A stretch of DNA of 64,000 nt from Shewanella aquimarina (GCF_023349185.1 NZ_JAKIKY010000004.1:124001-188000); one strand, 5' to 3'. Positions 8,401 through 16,825 are shown, counted from the first letter of the stretch. Translations and numbers: made by a program. Notes: generated from the sequence alone by a model not told the origin.

Positions 8401-9257
8401 ACGCCTGACAGTTCAACTTCAACACCTTCATAGGTAGTGGTGATCTTGTTACCTACAGAAGTACCGGCAACGTGAGAGCCGTGACCACCGTAACCCAGTG
8501 GGCTCATGTGCTCTTCGGCACACACTTCAAAAGTAGGTTGTGACCAACGGGCAACGATTAGTTTGTCGTTACAGAAGCTTGCATCTACTGTCGAACAGTA
8601 GTCGTCGCTTGGCATTCCTTCGGCTGGTTTTGTGAAACCTTCGCCAGCAAACATTGGGTTTTCTGGGCGAATACCTGTATCAATTACCGCTACACGAATG
8701 TCTTTACCAGCGTTTTCCATACCAGAAACCGCTTCCCACATCGCCGCTGAGTTGATGACGTCGTGAGATGAGTCCATGTTAGCTTCGTACATGGTCTCTG
8801 GGTACACAGACTTAACGTTTGGCATGGCCGCTAGCTGCTCGATGCTTAGACCTTGACCAACGATAGTCACACCGTTAAATAGGGTCTTGAAGCTTTGCTC
8901 GACTTTGGCGTTAGGCACTTTCTTCGCCAGTTCACTCACAAATTGTGACTGCTCTTTGGCGAGGAAGCTGGCATAGCTTTGAGCTGGTGCAGACTGTACG
9001 TTAACCTTTTGGCCTTTCTTAGGGGCTGTAGCTGCCATTGACTCAATGCCGCCTTGGTATTTAGCGACGGCTGGAGAGTTTAGTTCAATTATGAAGCGCT
9101 GGGGAGCCACTTGTGAAGGCTGAGAAGCTGCTGGCTTCTTGTAGCTATCGGCAGAAGTGATTTCCGGTGCGTAGGGATTTGCGGTGTACTGGTTGCTGGC
9201 AACAGCCGCACTCGAGATCAGCGCCGCTGAAATGGCTAGAGATAATTTAGTTTTCAC
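5406..9257 (-). CDS. Secreted subtilisin-like serine protease with GlyGly-CTERM tail
   Basis: A 1283-residue S8 peptidase. The GTG at 9257 is chosen as start because AAGGAAGAAG precedes it and a signal peptide (KTKLSLAISAALISSAAVA) follows at once; an ATG 39 nt upstream has no ribosome site. Order: signal peptide, I9-type propeptide (about 50-160), catalytic domain with Asp193 (VIDTG), His259 (GHGSH), oxyanion Asn366 (AAGND) and Ser582 (SGTSMASP), a PA-type insert near 430-525, then fibronectin/cadherin-like repeats. The C-terminus GGGSLGWFALLMLPFAALRRRK is a GlyGly-CTERM rhombosortase signal, implying type II secretion and processing at the outer surface. No rhombosortase gene is in the window. 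Confidence 0.93.
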   Translation of the reverse strand: MKTKLSLAISAALISSAAVASNQYTANPYAPEITSADSYKKPAASQPSQVAPQRFIIELNSPAVAKYQGGIESMAATAPKKGQKVNVQSAPAQSYASFLAKEQSQFVSELAKKVPNAKVEQSFKTLFNGVTIVGQGLSIEQLAAMPNVKSVYPETMYEANMDSSHDVINSAAMWEAVSGMENAGKDIRVAVIDTGIRPENPMFAGEGFTKPAEGMPSDDYCSTVDASFCNDKLIVARWSQPTFEVCAEEHMSPLGYGGHGSHVAGTSVGNKITTTYEGVEVELSGVAPAAYLMVYKALFTKTDCARGSGSNIMLMEAMEHAVNDGADVINNSWGGGAGGDPANSPYKAMYEAAEAAGVVVVTAAGNDGNGPQTIGCPACIESGITVANTTTGRFFANTLTVDGEEILALEGNNGLLESDISGQIIAAANIDAENTIGCTPFAADSFKDGIALISRGSCSFATKAENAEAAGAKAMIVYNSVPGAPITMYMPDSTLPAVMVSDADGAAILEGLGDDTTGTIAAEVTRIVNSKFADILNQSSSRGPNGNQNILKPDLAAPGTSILSATSPDEDGTDFTTMSGTSMASPHVAGAAALMSQLHPDWSANDIKTALTSTAHMDGVLDDDAATPADPFAMGAGRMDLDAAAKAVLTFDKPSIASDSCVGPCTFTRTVYNKSDEKTSWELSASSDSAGISVSPSSLELEAGESATFTVTVDSTFSEYGAWIFGNVMIKSASHQDAHLPVAILAKESSDDSLISTMATKADLTAAEDMPIKAVVNNTVFENTVTVTAMAPEGTKLTSADDVEVTLNGATQNGFEVDEALGRITWVGRLDLPEIKSAKGTGAAPSIFDLDLAYVPACTDGCDEKSFTFNLPEFKYNGATYTQLTISDNGIAIVGGGSASGTWNNKELPDSANPNNILAPFWSDYDLSDGTVGDTGGGQLGISVVAAGDKKWIVVEWKDAQLYADDSGNKYSFSLWIQTGDVEDIWFNYLDIPNMPSNVTIGAENISGSVGTTFHYNGQGGTVTSDDYVALQATSSGSVEIDYLATPTSFNPGQTDNFSVDEEATLEANVLENDTVSQKVARVSITGDGMTANAQRIIDVAPAGALGEATLVDEPEHGEVTVDKDGSITYTPEDDFFGKDSFTYTSKDAEGNLNAATTVNVMVNNINDAPTVAPSGMTSTEGFVVTAKANGKDVDGDKLTYTWTQTAGTPVTFNNGGAEIKFTAPAGNNTLTFSVVASDGELESAAGTATITVNAKEEKSSGGGSLGWFALLMLPFAALRRRK

Positions 9258-9477
9258 AACTTCTTCCTTGTCAAATAGAAGTGTTTTCAGACACAAAACA
9301 CTATTGGTATTGCTGTAACTTTGGTTACTAATCTTTTCTTATTTTGTTGCCGCCATGTTGACGGCTTGTTCTTTTTAACACAAAAGATTACCAAAGTTAA
9401 AGCTGGTAGAAGAAAAAGTTGTAAGCGGTTTTTTTATAGTAGTATTCGCTAAGCCTGTAAGCCGCAACGGTACTGAC

Positions 9478-9945
9478 TTAAGGCTTCACCGCGCGGCTGA
9501 TTGGATTTTGTAAACTTATGAGTGTCTCGGTGGACTGGATCTCATCGATCGACTGGATGCGGTTGATCAGTACATGTTGCAGGCCATCGATCGACTGGCA
9601 CATCACCTTGACGAAGATGCTGTAGTTGCCTGTGGTGTAATAGGCCTCGGTGACCTCTTCTAAGGCGTTGAGCTTGGCGATGGCGGCAGGATAGTCTCCG
9701 GCGCTCTTGAGGTTGATGCCGATAAAGCAGCAGACATCATAGCCTAAGGCCTTGGGGTTGACCGTGATCTGGGCGCCCGTGATGATGCCAGCCTGCTTCA
9801 TCTTCTCTACCCGCACATGTATGGTTCCAGCACTCACGCCGAAGCGTTTAGCCAGTTCGGCAAAGGGGGTGCGTGCCTCCTCCATGAGCGCCGAGAGGAT
9901 CTGGTTGTCGAGTTGGTCTCGTTGAAATGAACTATCCATTGCCAT
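9478..9945 (-). CDS. asnC: Lrp/AsnC-family regulator AsnC
   Basis: A 155-residue feast/famine regulator. The N-terminal helix-turn-helix (about 10-60; FGVSAGTIHVRVEKMKQAGIITGA) and the C-terminal ligand-binding domain (about 70-150; EVTEAYYTTGNYSIFVKVMC, IDEIQSTETLI) are nearly identical to Escherichia AsnC, which activates asnA in response to asparagine. No asnA lies nearby in this window, so its target is elsewhere. A 7-bp inverted repeat 42 bp upstream (9987-10005) is a possible autoregulatory operator. A second ATG two codons inside is an alternative start. Confidence 0.93.
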   Translation of the reverse strand: MAMDSSFQRDQLDNQILSALMEEARTPFAELAKRFGVSAGTIHVRVEKMKQAGIITGAQITVNPKALGYDVCCFIGINLKSAGDYPAAIAKLNALEEVTEAYYTTGNYSIFVKVMCQSIDGLQHVLINRIQSIDEIQSTETLISLQNPISRAVKP

Positions 9946-9986
9946 ATACCGTTTTGAATCAATATTATGAGGTAATTTACGGCATT

Positions 9987-10005
9987 GGTTAGCAAACTGC
10001 TAACC
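9987..10005. promoter_or_regulatory. Perfect inverted repeat upstream of asnC
   Basis: GGTTAGC (9987-9993), AAACT, GCTAACC (9999-10005). It lies between the rluA stop and the asnC start. It may be an AsnC operator or part of an rluA 3' hairpin; there is no T-run on the reverse strand. Confidence 0.45.
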
Positions 10006-10057
10006 TTTTAGCGAGTTAAGTAGATTTTATCGCAAAATTTCTCTGTGAATGACGGGC

Positions 10058-10735
10058 CTATTGCTGCTCGGTGACATCTACAAAAGGAATAGGTGTGCTA
10101 AAGGTCATAGGCTGCTTGCTGTAGGGATGGGTCAGGCTCAGTGACTGGGCATGCAGTAGCAGACGCGGTGCCAGACGCTTAGCCAGAGGATCGGCGTAGA
10201 AGTTATCGCCCAAAATGGGATGCCCAATGGCCATCATGTGAACACGCAGCTGATGAGAACGCCCCGTTATCGGGGTGAGTTTAACCAGGGTCGAGCGCTT
10301 GGCGCGGCTGACGACCTCAAACAGCGTCTTAGATGCCTTACCGATTTGATGATCCACCTTCTGTTTCGGGCGGTTGGGCCAGTCGCAGATCAGCGGATAG
10401 TCGACGCTACCTTGCTCAGCCTTCAGATGACCGGCGACCCGGGCGTAGTAGATCTTATGGGTCTCGCGATCGCGAAACTGGCGCTTAAGTTCCCGCTCGG
10501 CGCTGCGTCTGAGCGCCACCACGATAACGCCTGAAGTCGCCATATCCAGGCGGTGAACGATCTGGGCGTTGGGGTGGTCGCGTAAGACACGGGTGTAGAC
10601 GCTGTCATGATAGGCGGGGTCGCGTCCCGGCACCGACAAGAGGCCAGAGGGCTTATTGACCACCAGAATATCTTTATCCTCATGGAGGATCTCGAGCCAG
10701 GGCTCGGTAGGCGGCGCATACACAAAATCAGTCAT
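10058..10735 (-). CDS. rluA: Dual-specificity RNA pseudouridine synthase RluA
   Basis: A 225-residue pseudouridine synthase that in Escherichia modifies U746 of 23S rRNA and U32 of several tRNAs. The catalytic Asp is Asp64 in HRLDMATSGV. The PLICDWPNRPKQKV and KPITGRSHQLRVHM-type segments match RluA rather than RluC/D, and no S4 domain is present. AAGG precedes the ATG at 7 nt. Length fits the family (219 in Escherichia). Confidence 0.94.
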   Translation of the reverse strand: MTDFVYAPPTEPWLEILHEDKDILVVNKPSGLLSVPGRDPAYHDSVYTRVLRDHPNAQIVHRLDMATSGVIVVALRRSAERELKRQFRDRETHKIYYARVAGHLKAEQGSVDYPLICDWPNRPKQKVDHQIGKASKTLFEVVSRAKRSTLVKLTPITGRSHQLRVHMMAIGHPILGDNFYADPLAKRLAPRLLLHAQSLSLTHPYSKQPMTFSTPIPFVDVTEQQ

Positions 10736-10848
10736 AGCAAACCTTGGGGGTTAAATCGGGCTGCAAAGATACCCCTAGGGCGCGGGCGGCGCAAGTATTG
10801 TGGACGAAACCTATGTGGTTTAGACGGGTGTATCGGTAGAGCTTGGGG

Positions 10849-11136
10849 CTAAAAGCTGTGGCCATTGACATGCATGATGGCAAAGGTCCAGACCACGAAC
10901 GCCAGGCTGAGGTGGATAAAGGCGTAAATGCTCTGATCCAACCGCTCGATCCCCTTGGCCTGCCAGATCAACTTGCCATGCAGTAAGATATTGAGGGGAA
11001 ACAGCATAAACAGCGGGTAGAAGGCGATGGCGCTGTCGTCGCCGAACAGGGCGCGTGACAGGATTGACCATAACACCATGAAGGCGGTGACCAATGGTGG
11101 CGCGGCGAGCCGGTACTGTTCGGGATAGGGAAACAT
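10849..11136 (-). CDS. Small integral membrane protein, function unknown
   Basis: A 95-residue protein with three hydrophobic segments (about 12-32, 38-54 and 70-88) and a short charged loop, LIWQAKGIERLDQ. No family is recognised. AAGGA sits 6 nt before the ATG, supporting it as a real gene. It is downstream of a methyltransferase gene on the same strand and may be cotranscribed. Confidence 0.65.
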   Translation of the reverse strand: MFPYPEQYRLAAPPLVTAFMVLWSILSRALFGDDSAIAFYPLFMLFPLNILLHGKLIWQAKGIERLDQSIYAFIHLSLAFVVWTFAIMHVNGHSF

Positions 11137-11161
11137 CTATCGTCCTTAACGCTGTGAGATC

Positions 11162-11707
11162 CTAGTTAGCCGGTTTACGGCCAATATATTGCGCCTTGAA
11201 GCAGGGCGTCTCTTCACAGCCTACATTACCTTCGAAAGCGTGCAAAGTCTCCCAGCCACAAAAGCGCTGCGATAATTCGCCTTCGGCCAGCAGGAAGTTG
11301 GGGTTCTTGGGTCTGCCCACCTCGGCCTGCTTCTCTATGAAGGTCTCGTAGATGATGAGACCGCCGGGCTTGATGCTCGCTTTGATGAGCTCAAACAGCG
11401 AGCGGTGCAGGTAGTTGAACACCAGGACTATGTCATATCGCGACTCGGGGAGTCGTGGCTCGCCGCTTTCCAAGTCGAGCGCTAAGGCCTGACACTGCTT
11501 AGGTACAGCTGCTAGCCTGCCAAGGTCTCTGTCGATAAAGGTGACATGGGCGCCATGGGCGGCCAGCCAGAGGCCGTTACGCCCTGTGCCGCAGGCAAGG
11601 TCGAGTACCTGGGGATGGCTATCGAGCCCGAGAATCTGGTTGCATTGAGTCAGCAGCGGGGCGGCTTCAGCCCTTAATCTCTTTTCGTCCATCGAGGCGT
11701 CGTCCAT
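11162..11707 (-). CDS. Class I SAM-dependent methyltransferase (TehB-like)
   Basis: A 181-residue protein with a Rossmann methyltransferase fold. Motif I is VLDLACGTGRNGLWLA (about 35-50) and motif II ends in FIDRD. Motif IV is the YDIVLVFNYLHRS stretch, followed by LIKASIKPGGLIIYETF. These resemble the TehB/DUF families; the substrate is unknown. Its first codons overlap the end of the upstream gene by 41 nt in another frame, so the ATG at 11692 could be the true start. Confidence 0.82.
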   Translation of the reverse strand: MDDASMDEKRLRAEAAPLLTQCNQILGLDSHPQVLDLACGTGRNGLWLAAHGAHVTFIDRDLGRLAAVPKQCQALALDLESGEPRLPESRYDIVLVFNYLHRSLFELIKASIKPGGLIIYETFIEKQAEVGRPKNPNFLLAEGELSQRFCGWETLHAFEGNVGCEETPCFKAQYIGRKPAN

Positions 11708-12083
11708 GTATTACCGAGAAATGTCTGAGCCCAGCGGGGCCGTGGGAGACGATCACCGACAGCAAGACGATGGCGATCAGCAGTTCGGGCTTGTAGTCGG
11801 CGAGGGGAATAAACAGTGCAAGTAGACAGAGTTTTACCAGGGTCAGCACGCCTTTTAGTTGGATCAGCCAGCGCCAGTCTCTGACCACTTCCCATAGCAT
11901 CAGCAAACTACCTGTGCTCATGGCCAAGATCCAGTAATTGCACCACAGGCTTTTATCCACCCCGAGTAAGATGCCGCCACCGGCACCTGTGATACCTAAG
12001 ATGTGCAGGGCGCGCAGGCTGGTCTTGCTCAGGCGTTGCAGCCAAAACTGTTTCTCGGAAATCGGCTTATGCTTTTGACTCAT
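11667..12083 (-). CDS. Small membrane protein, uncharacterised
   Basis: A 138-residue protein from ATG 12083 (MSQKHKPISE); a GTG frame extends 19 residues upstream to 12140, and neither start has a good ribosome site. At least three hydrophobic helices are visible (about 35-50, 55-75 and 88-120), followed by a charged tail ending RRLDGRKEIKG. No family recognised. It overlaps the methyltransferase gene, suggesting coupled expression. Confidence 0.65.
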   Translation of the reverse strand: MSQKHKPISEKQFWLQRLSKTSLRALHILGITGAGGGILLGVDKSLWCNYWILAMSTGSLLMLWEVVRDWRWLIQLKGVLTLVKLCLLALFIPLADYKPELLIAIVLLSVIVSHGPAGLRHFSVIHGRRLDGRKEIKG

Positions 12084-12209
12084 GGGGCGAAAGAAGGCTG
12101 AAAATTTGCGCCAGCTTAGCAGGAAATTCACATAAAACACATTGGCGGCTCACAAAGTTAACTATTTCGTGATCTAAGGGCGATTTATCTTTGCTAAGGC
12201 ACATGTTTC

Positions 12210-12230
12210 CTTGGCTATAATGGAGCCAAG
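12210..12230 (+). promoter_or_regulatory. Palindrome embracing a -10 hexamer upstream of ldhA
   Basis: CTTGGCT (12210-12216) and AGCCAAG (12224-12230) are perfect inverted repeats around a TATAAT (12216-12221). The start codon is about 70 bp downstream. A regulator bound here would cover the promoter. Candidate only. Confidence 0.4.
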
Positions 12231-12301
12231 ACAGGCAGAGGCTTTGTGATACTAGGGTGACAAATCTCTGCTTAATGTTGAACCACTTTTAGGTAGCTAA
12301 G

Positions 12302-13291
12302 ATGAGAATAGGTTTTTTTAGTGCTAAGCACTATGACATGGAACATTTCAACCGCACCAACCAGGCCTTTGGCGCTCAGATTGAGTATTTCGATTATCGT
12401 CTGTGTATGCAGTCGGTCAAGCTGGCCTATGGTTTTGAGGTGATTTGCGCCTTCGTTAACGATTCGCTATGTGAAGAGGTGTTGGTAGAGCTAGCTAAAA
12501 ATGGCACTAAGATCATTGCGATGCGCTGCGCCGGATTTAATAACGTGGACCTCGAGGCGGCCAAACGCCTGGGGATCAGGGTGGTAAACGTTCCCGCCTA
12601 TTCGCCCGAGTCGGTGGCCGAGCATACGGTGGCCCTGATGTTGACCCTTAACCGTAAGGTACATAAGGCTTACCAACGTACCCGTGATGCCAACTTTTCC
12701 CTTGAGGGGCTGGTGGGCTTCAATATGTATGGCCGCACCGTCGGGGTGATTGGCACGGGCAAGATTGGGGTGGCGACCATTAAGATTCTCCTTGGTTTCG
12801 GTTGTAAGGTCGTGGTTTACGATCCTTACCCCAACCAGGCGGTGTTAGATATGGGCATCGAATACCTGTCACTGGATGAGCTTTATGCCGTGAGCGACAT
12901 CATCAGTCTGCATTGTCCGCTAACCAAAGAGAATCATCACCTGCTCAACAAGGCGAGCTTCGACAAGATGAAGTCTGGGGTCATGGTGATCAACACCAGC
13001 CGTGGCGGCCTGCTAAATGCCTTCGATGCCATGGAGGCGCTCAAGACCGGACAGATAGGTTCCCTCGGGCTAGACGTGTACGAGAATGAGAAAGAGCTCT
13101 TCTTCGAGGATAAGTCGAACCAGATCATCCAGGACGATGTGTTCAGACGTCTGTCGGCCTGCCACAACGTGATCTTTACCGGTCACCAGGCCTTCCTCAC
13201 CGAGGAGGCGCTCGGCGCCATTGCTCACACTAGCTTGACCAATGTGCGTCAGCTGCTCGATGGCGAAGAGTGCCCGAACCAGCTATTTTAA
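12302..13291 (+). CDS. ldhA: D-lactate dehydrogenase (fermentative)
   Basis: A 329-residue NAD-dependent D-2-hydroxyacid dehydrogenase reducing pyruvate to D-lactate. Substrate-binding segment RCAGFNNVDL (about 78-87), nucleotide-binding GTGKIG (about 151-156), active-site NTSRGG, the catalytic Glu in DVYENE and His in FTGHQAFLTEEAL are all present. It matches Escherichia LdhA along its length, including YQRTRDANFSLEGL. AGGTAGCTAAG precedes the ATG. A 15-bp tandem repeat follows its stop. Confidence 0.95.
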   Translation: MRIGFFSAKHYDMEHFNRTNQAFGAQIEYFDYRLCMQSVKLAYGFEVICAFVNDSLCEEVLVELAKNGTKIIAMRCAGFNNVDLEAAKRLGIRVVNVPAYSPESVAEHTVALMLTLNRKVHKAYQRTRDANFSLEGLVGFNMYGRTVGVIGTGKIGVATIKILLGFGCKVVVYDPYPNQAVLDMGIEYLSLDELYAVSDIISLHCPLTKENHHLLNKASFDKMKSGVMVINTSRGGLLNAFDAMEALKTGQIGSLGLDVYENEKELFFEDKSNQIIQDDVFRRLSACHNVIFTGHQAFLTEEALGAIAHTSLTNVRQLLDGEECPNQLF

Positions 13292-13320
13292 CTTCTTTCA
13301 CTTCTACTTCTTTCACTTCT
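13291..13320. repeat. 15-bp tandem repeat after ldhA
   Basis: ACTTCTTTCACTTCT is present twice head-to-tail (13291-13305 and 13306-13320), starting at the last base of the ldhA stop codon. It probably arose by slippage and may vary in copy number between strains. Confidence 0.8.
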
Positions 13321-13405
13321 TTAGTTTCGTCAGCCGGGTTTCACCTGACAAGGGGAGCCCAGGCTGATAACTTAGGGATAAGTTTATTGGCCTGAGGGCA
13401 AGATT

Positions 13406-14143
13406 ATGATGGTAAAACAGGAAGTTCACGACATAGACACGCCCACGGGCACGATGCGCTGTTATCTCTATCGTCCCGACAGCGAGGGCTTGTTCTCGAC
13501 GATCATCTTTTACTCGGAGATTTTCCAACAGACCGCACCCATCGCGAGAGCCGCAACCATGTTGGCCGGTCACGGTTTCGTGGTCTTGGTGCCGGAAGTC
13601 TTCCATGAGCTCAACCCCATAGGCACAGTGTTGGCCTATGACGATGAGGGCAAAGATAAGGGCAATCAGGACAAGTTTACCAAGGCGCTGGAGCATCACG
13701 ACAGCGACACTCAGGCCTTAGTCGACTTTGCCATGAGCCAAGCATTCTGCACCAATCAGATCGGGGCCATGGGCGTCTGTATCGGCGGTCATCTAGCCTA
13801 CCGCGCCGCGCTCAATATCGACGTCGTCGGTGCCTTCTGTCTCTACCCTACTGACATTCACTCAGGTACCCTGCCGGCCAATCCGGGTAATGATTCCCTG
13901 AGCCGTACCGGCGATATAGACGGTGAGTTAGTGCTGGTGTTTGGCAAGCAAGATCCCCATGTGCCGAGCGAGGGGCGCAGGCTCATCTATGACAGACTGA
14001 CGGAGACGCGGCGCAAGTTTACCTATCTCGAGGTCAATGCCCAGCATGCCTTTATGCGTGATGAGGGCGACAGATACGATCCCGCGCTGGCGCTGCAGAT
14101 CTATCAGCAGGCGGTGGCCTTCTTCCATCGGGTGCTGCGCTAA
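13406..14143 (+). CDS. Dienelactone hydrolase-family protein
   Basis: A 245-residue alpha/beta hydrolase of the dienelactone hydrolase family. The nucleophile is Cys125 in GVCIGGH, with Asp183 (FGKQDPHVP) and His214 (NAQHAFMRD) completing a Cys-Asp-His triad. No signal peptide, so cytoplasmic. GAGGGCAAG precedes the ATG. The natural substrate cannot be told. The gene sits after ldhA but is separated by about 115 bp and has its own terminator. Confidence 0.88.
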   Translation: MMVKQEVHDIDTPTGTMRCYLYRPDSEGLFSTIIFYSEIFQQTAPIARAATMLAGHGFVVLVPEVFHELNPIGTVLAYDDEGKDKGNQDKFTKALEHHDSDTQALVDFAMSQAFCTNQIGAMGVCIGGHLAYRAALNIDVVGAFCLYPTDIHSGTLPANPGNDSLSRTGDIDGELVLVFGKQDPHVPSEGRRLIYDRLTETRRKFTYLEVNAQHAFMRDEGDRYDPALALQIYQQAVAFFHRVLR

Positions 14144-14169
14144 ACTGATTATGTAGAAGTATTATGAAC

Positions 14170-14198
14170 AAAAAGGCGAACCTAAGGTTCGCCTTTTT
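14170..14198. terminator. Bidirectional terminator
   Basis: AAAAGGCGAACC (14171-14182), loop TAA, then GGTTCGCCTTTTT. It lies between the convergent dienelactone hydrolase and CorA-family genes. Confidence 0.9.
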
Positions 14199-14217
14199 AC
14201 TTTGGCCTAGATAATGG

Positions 14218-15186
14218 TTAGAGCCATTTGCGGCGCCTGAACAGCCAGATCAGTACCGCAGTGATGCTAAGCATCACGCCCCAAACGATGAAGTAGCCAT
14301 CTTTATGTTTCAGCTCTGGGATATACTCGAAGTTCATGCCATAGATACCGGCGATAAAGGTCAGCGGCACGAAGATGGCGGTAATGATGGTCAGCACCTT
14401 CATGATGTTATTTAGCCTGTGGGCGCTGATGGAAATGTAACCGTCGATGAGATCGCTTGAGACCTGATAGAAGAGGTCCGCCAGACTGGCCGCCCTGTGT
14501 TGATGCTCGCACACGTCGTTGATCTCATGGTAGAGGCTGTCGTCGAAGGGGACTGAGGGCTCGCTGCGCAGGCTGTCGAACAGCTCCACATGGTAGTGAA
14601 AGTTGCGTCTCAGCCGGGTGAGATCTGTCTTGTAGAGTACCACCTCGGCCAAGATCTTATCGTCCGCCGTGGTGAGCATCACAGTTTCCAGCTCCTCCAG
14701 GCGGCTCTCGAGATCGAATAGGATCTTATGGTAGCGCTTAATCACATAGCGACTGAGTTTCAGCGCCACGGCACCTGTGTTTTGCAGCGACAGCTCGCCC
14801 GCCTCAAGCGAGGTCATGGTGCGCTCGATGGAGAGGGAACGCTTGCTGTGTCGGGTCACGATAAAACGCGGCCCCACAAACAGCGCCAGTACTATGTTGT
14901 CGCAGTTGATGGAGTCTGAATCGGCCGACAAGCCCCTAAGCAGAATAAAGGTATGATCGTCGAAGTCCTCTATCTTAGGAGGATGGCGATCCCGCGAGGC
15001 GTCCTGTAGCGCCAATGGGTGCAGGCCGAAATCCCGCTGCAGCGACTCGCTCAACTCATCGTCTATCTCACCGTCGATATTGAGCCAGAGTATGGTGTCG
15101 TCGCGCTGCTGCCAGCTGGCGACCTGAGACGCGTCTCCCCGGGTGAGCGAATCATCTTGCGGATCATAGAGTAATGTCGTGAGCAT
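14218..15186 (-). CDS. CorA-family divalent cation transporter (ZntB-like)
   Basis: A 322-residue inner-membrane cation channel/transporter. A long cytoplasmic N-terminal domain with helical stalk is followed by two C-terminal transmembrane segments (about 262-282 and 298-316). The pore signature GMN is at 283-285 (IYGMNFEYIPEL) and the tail is basic, RRRKWL. It could carry Mg2+, Zn2+ or Co2+; the N-terminal DTILWLNIDG and RHPPKIEDFDDH segments resemble the ZntB branch. It begins 17 nt after the MscS-like gene, so the two are likely cotranscribed. Confidence 0.88.
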   Translation of the reverse strand: MLTTLLYDPQDDSLTRGDASQVASWQQRDDTILWLNIDGEIDDELSESLQRDFGLHPLALQDASRDRHPPKIEDFDDHTFILLRGLSADSDSINCDNIVLALFVGPRFIVTRHSKRSLSIERTMTSLEAGELSLQNTGAVALKLSRYVIKRYHKILFDLESRLEELETVMLTTADDKILAEVVLYKTDLTRLRRNFHYHVELFDSLRSEPSVPFDDSLYHEINDVCEHQHRAASLADLFYQVSSDLIDGYISISAHRLNNIMKVLTIITAIFVPLTFIAGIYGMNFEYIPELKHKDGYFIVWGVMLSITAVLIWLFRRRKWL

Positions 15187-15202
15187 CGCGGCCCCCTGTA
15201 GG

Positions 15203-15754
15203 TTAATCGCTTTGTACTTGAGTATGGTCTTTCTCGGGCGATTCGCTCAAGGGCTTGGCCTGAGTGTGCGCCTGAGTCAGTTTCAACACCCCTTTCTGTA
15301 GCATCAGGTTATTCGGATAGGTGATGGTGATGCCATCGCTGCGTTCTATCAGCACATGAAACAGGCTGATCTCGGCGATGATACCGCTGACATCCTCATC
15401 CTTGTCGATGATCTTGATGCGATCGCCAATACGGTAGGGGAAGACGAAGAAGATCAATATGCCAGCGGTGATGTTACTCAATATCGACCATTGGGCCACC
15501 AGGGCGACACCAAGCACGGCAAATACCGAGGAGATAAACAGGGAGACCTGTTGATACTCTATGCCCAGAGAAACCACCCAGAGACAGGCGATGATGATAA
15601 ACAGCAGGTAGGTAATATATTGGGTCACCATCTTGGTGCGCTTAAAGGAGACCTGTTTGGCCTCGGAAAGCTTGGCGATCCAGTTGGTCAGTAGACGTTG
15701 GGCGAAGATGAAGATGCCGATATAGAGGCAGCTGATGAGTAGGGTTTGTGTCAT
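15203..15754 (-). CDS. Small mechanosensitive (MscS-domain) channel protein
   Basis: A 183-residue protein starting at ATG 15754; a TTG two codons earlier is possible. Transmembrane helices lie at about 3-22, 43-63 and 70-105, the last the pore-like AVLGVALVAQWSILSNITAG, followed by the MscS beta domain (YRIGDRIKI, GIIAEISLFHVLIERSDG, YPNNLM). It is shorter than canonical MscS, ending soon after the beta domain. It is upstream of the CorA-type gene on the same strand. Confidence 0.86.
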   Translation of the reverse strand: MTQTLLISCLYIGIFIFAQRLLTNWIAKLSEAKQVSFKRTKMVTQYITYLLFIIIACLWVVSLGIEYQQVSLFISSVFAVLGVALVAQWSILSNITAGILIFFVFPYRIGDRIKIIDKDEDVSGIIAEISLFHVLIERSDGITITYPNNLMLQKGVLKLTQAHTQAKPLSESPEKDHTQVQSD

Positions 15755-16062
15755 GGTCAATCACAAATGAGCCAAAGATTTCAAACAAATACTACAAGCC
15801 TAGCATGATTGCAATGTGAGAATGCCGGGTCGATTGCAAGGCTAAAATGTGGGGGCAAATGCAGCGCGCAAAAGCGGGCTGAGTGGGGAAGGGGGCCTCA
15901 TGCCTGTTTATGGCCTTTAGCCTTATCCTTCACTTATAGAGTCAAAAGGATTTGCCTGCTGTGTTAACTGCGATTTTGCGGCATACTAGCGGCTTTTACC
16001 GTGGCATTTTTTTTGCGCCATTCATTGAAGCCCTAGGCATAGCCGCAGCAACGGAGAGACAG

Positions 16063-16809
16063 ATGTCAGATTACACCACCCTTTATGCCGGCGAAGATGA
16101 CCACGGCCCCCTGCTGGTGATGGAAGATAAGGAGGTTCGCCTGCTCTCCTTTGGCGATAACGATGAGCAGAGTAAGCTGCACAAGTCGGCGTTGCATGTG
16201 CCTATGCATACGTATCTGCAGGCCATGTTGTTGGTGCTGCTGTTTATTAAGCCCAAGCGGGTGATAATACTCGGGTTGGGTGGTGGTGGCCTGATCCACG
16301 CACTGCGTAACTTCGACCGGGGGATCAATATTACCGCCGTCGAGCTGCGCGAGGCGGTGATCGAGGTGGCCAAGCGCTACTTCTGGTTGCCGCTGGGGAA
16401 GAAGCTCAACCTGATCCACCAAGATGCCAATGAGTTTCTGACCGAGGCTAACCACAAGAAGGCCGATGTGATCTTCGCCGACATCTACCATGGTGACGGG
16501 GTGGACGAGCAGCAGCTAAGCGAGACCTTCATCGCCAACGCCGCGGGTCTGCTTAAGGCAGAGGGGTATCTGGTGCTTAACTGTTGGAAGGAACATAGCC
16601 GCAACACCGCCTTGCTAACTCAACTAGAGCAACATTTCTGTGACGTGCGCGCCTGTCTGACCGGCGGTGGCAACTGGGTGGTACTCGCCGGCAAACAGGT
16701 GCGCCAGATAAGTGCCAGTGGTCTTAAGGCCGAGGCGCAGCAGTTGTCGCAACAGTTGGATTTTCCCCTGAGTCGCAGCCTGACGCGCTTCGAACCCTGG
16801 GAGTCATGA
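16063..16809 (+). CDS. Spermidine synthase-like aminopropyltransferase-fold protein
   Basis: A 248-residue protein starting at ATG 16063, where GGAGAG (16053-16058) gives a good ribosome site; a TTG frame 111 nt upstream lacks one. The SAM-type fold shows VIILGLGGGGLIHAL (motif I), NITAVELREAVIEVAKRYF (motif II) and DVIFADIYHGDGV. The family includes true spermidine synthases, but the first-lobe catalytic residues are not obvious, so it may be a methyltransferase-like relative. It is monocistronic. Confidence 0.72.
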   Translation: MSDYTTLYAGEDDHGPLLVMEDKEVRLLSFGDNDEQSKLHKSALHVPMHTYLQAMLLVLLFIKPKRVIILGLGGGGLIHALRNFDRGINITAVELREAVIEVAKRYFWLPLGKKLNLIHQDANEFLTEANHKKADVIFADIYHGDGVDEQQLSETFIANAAGLLKAEGYLVLNCWKEHSRNTALLTQLEQHFCDVRACLTGGGNWVVLAGKQVRQISASGLKAEAQQLSQQLDFPLSRSLTRFEPWES

Positions 16810-16825
16810 TCCTGAGGTGTTGGCC

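Noticed and set aside
12240..12265. CRP-like site upstream of ldhA
   Set aside because: TGTGA is present but the second half reads GTGACA in the wrong register, so it does not fit TGTGA-N6-TCACA.
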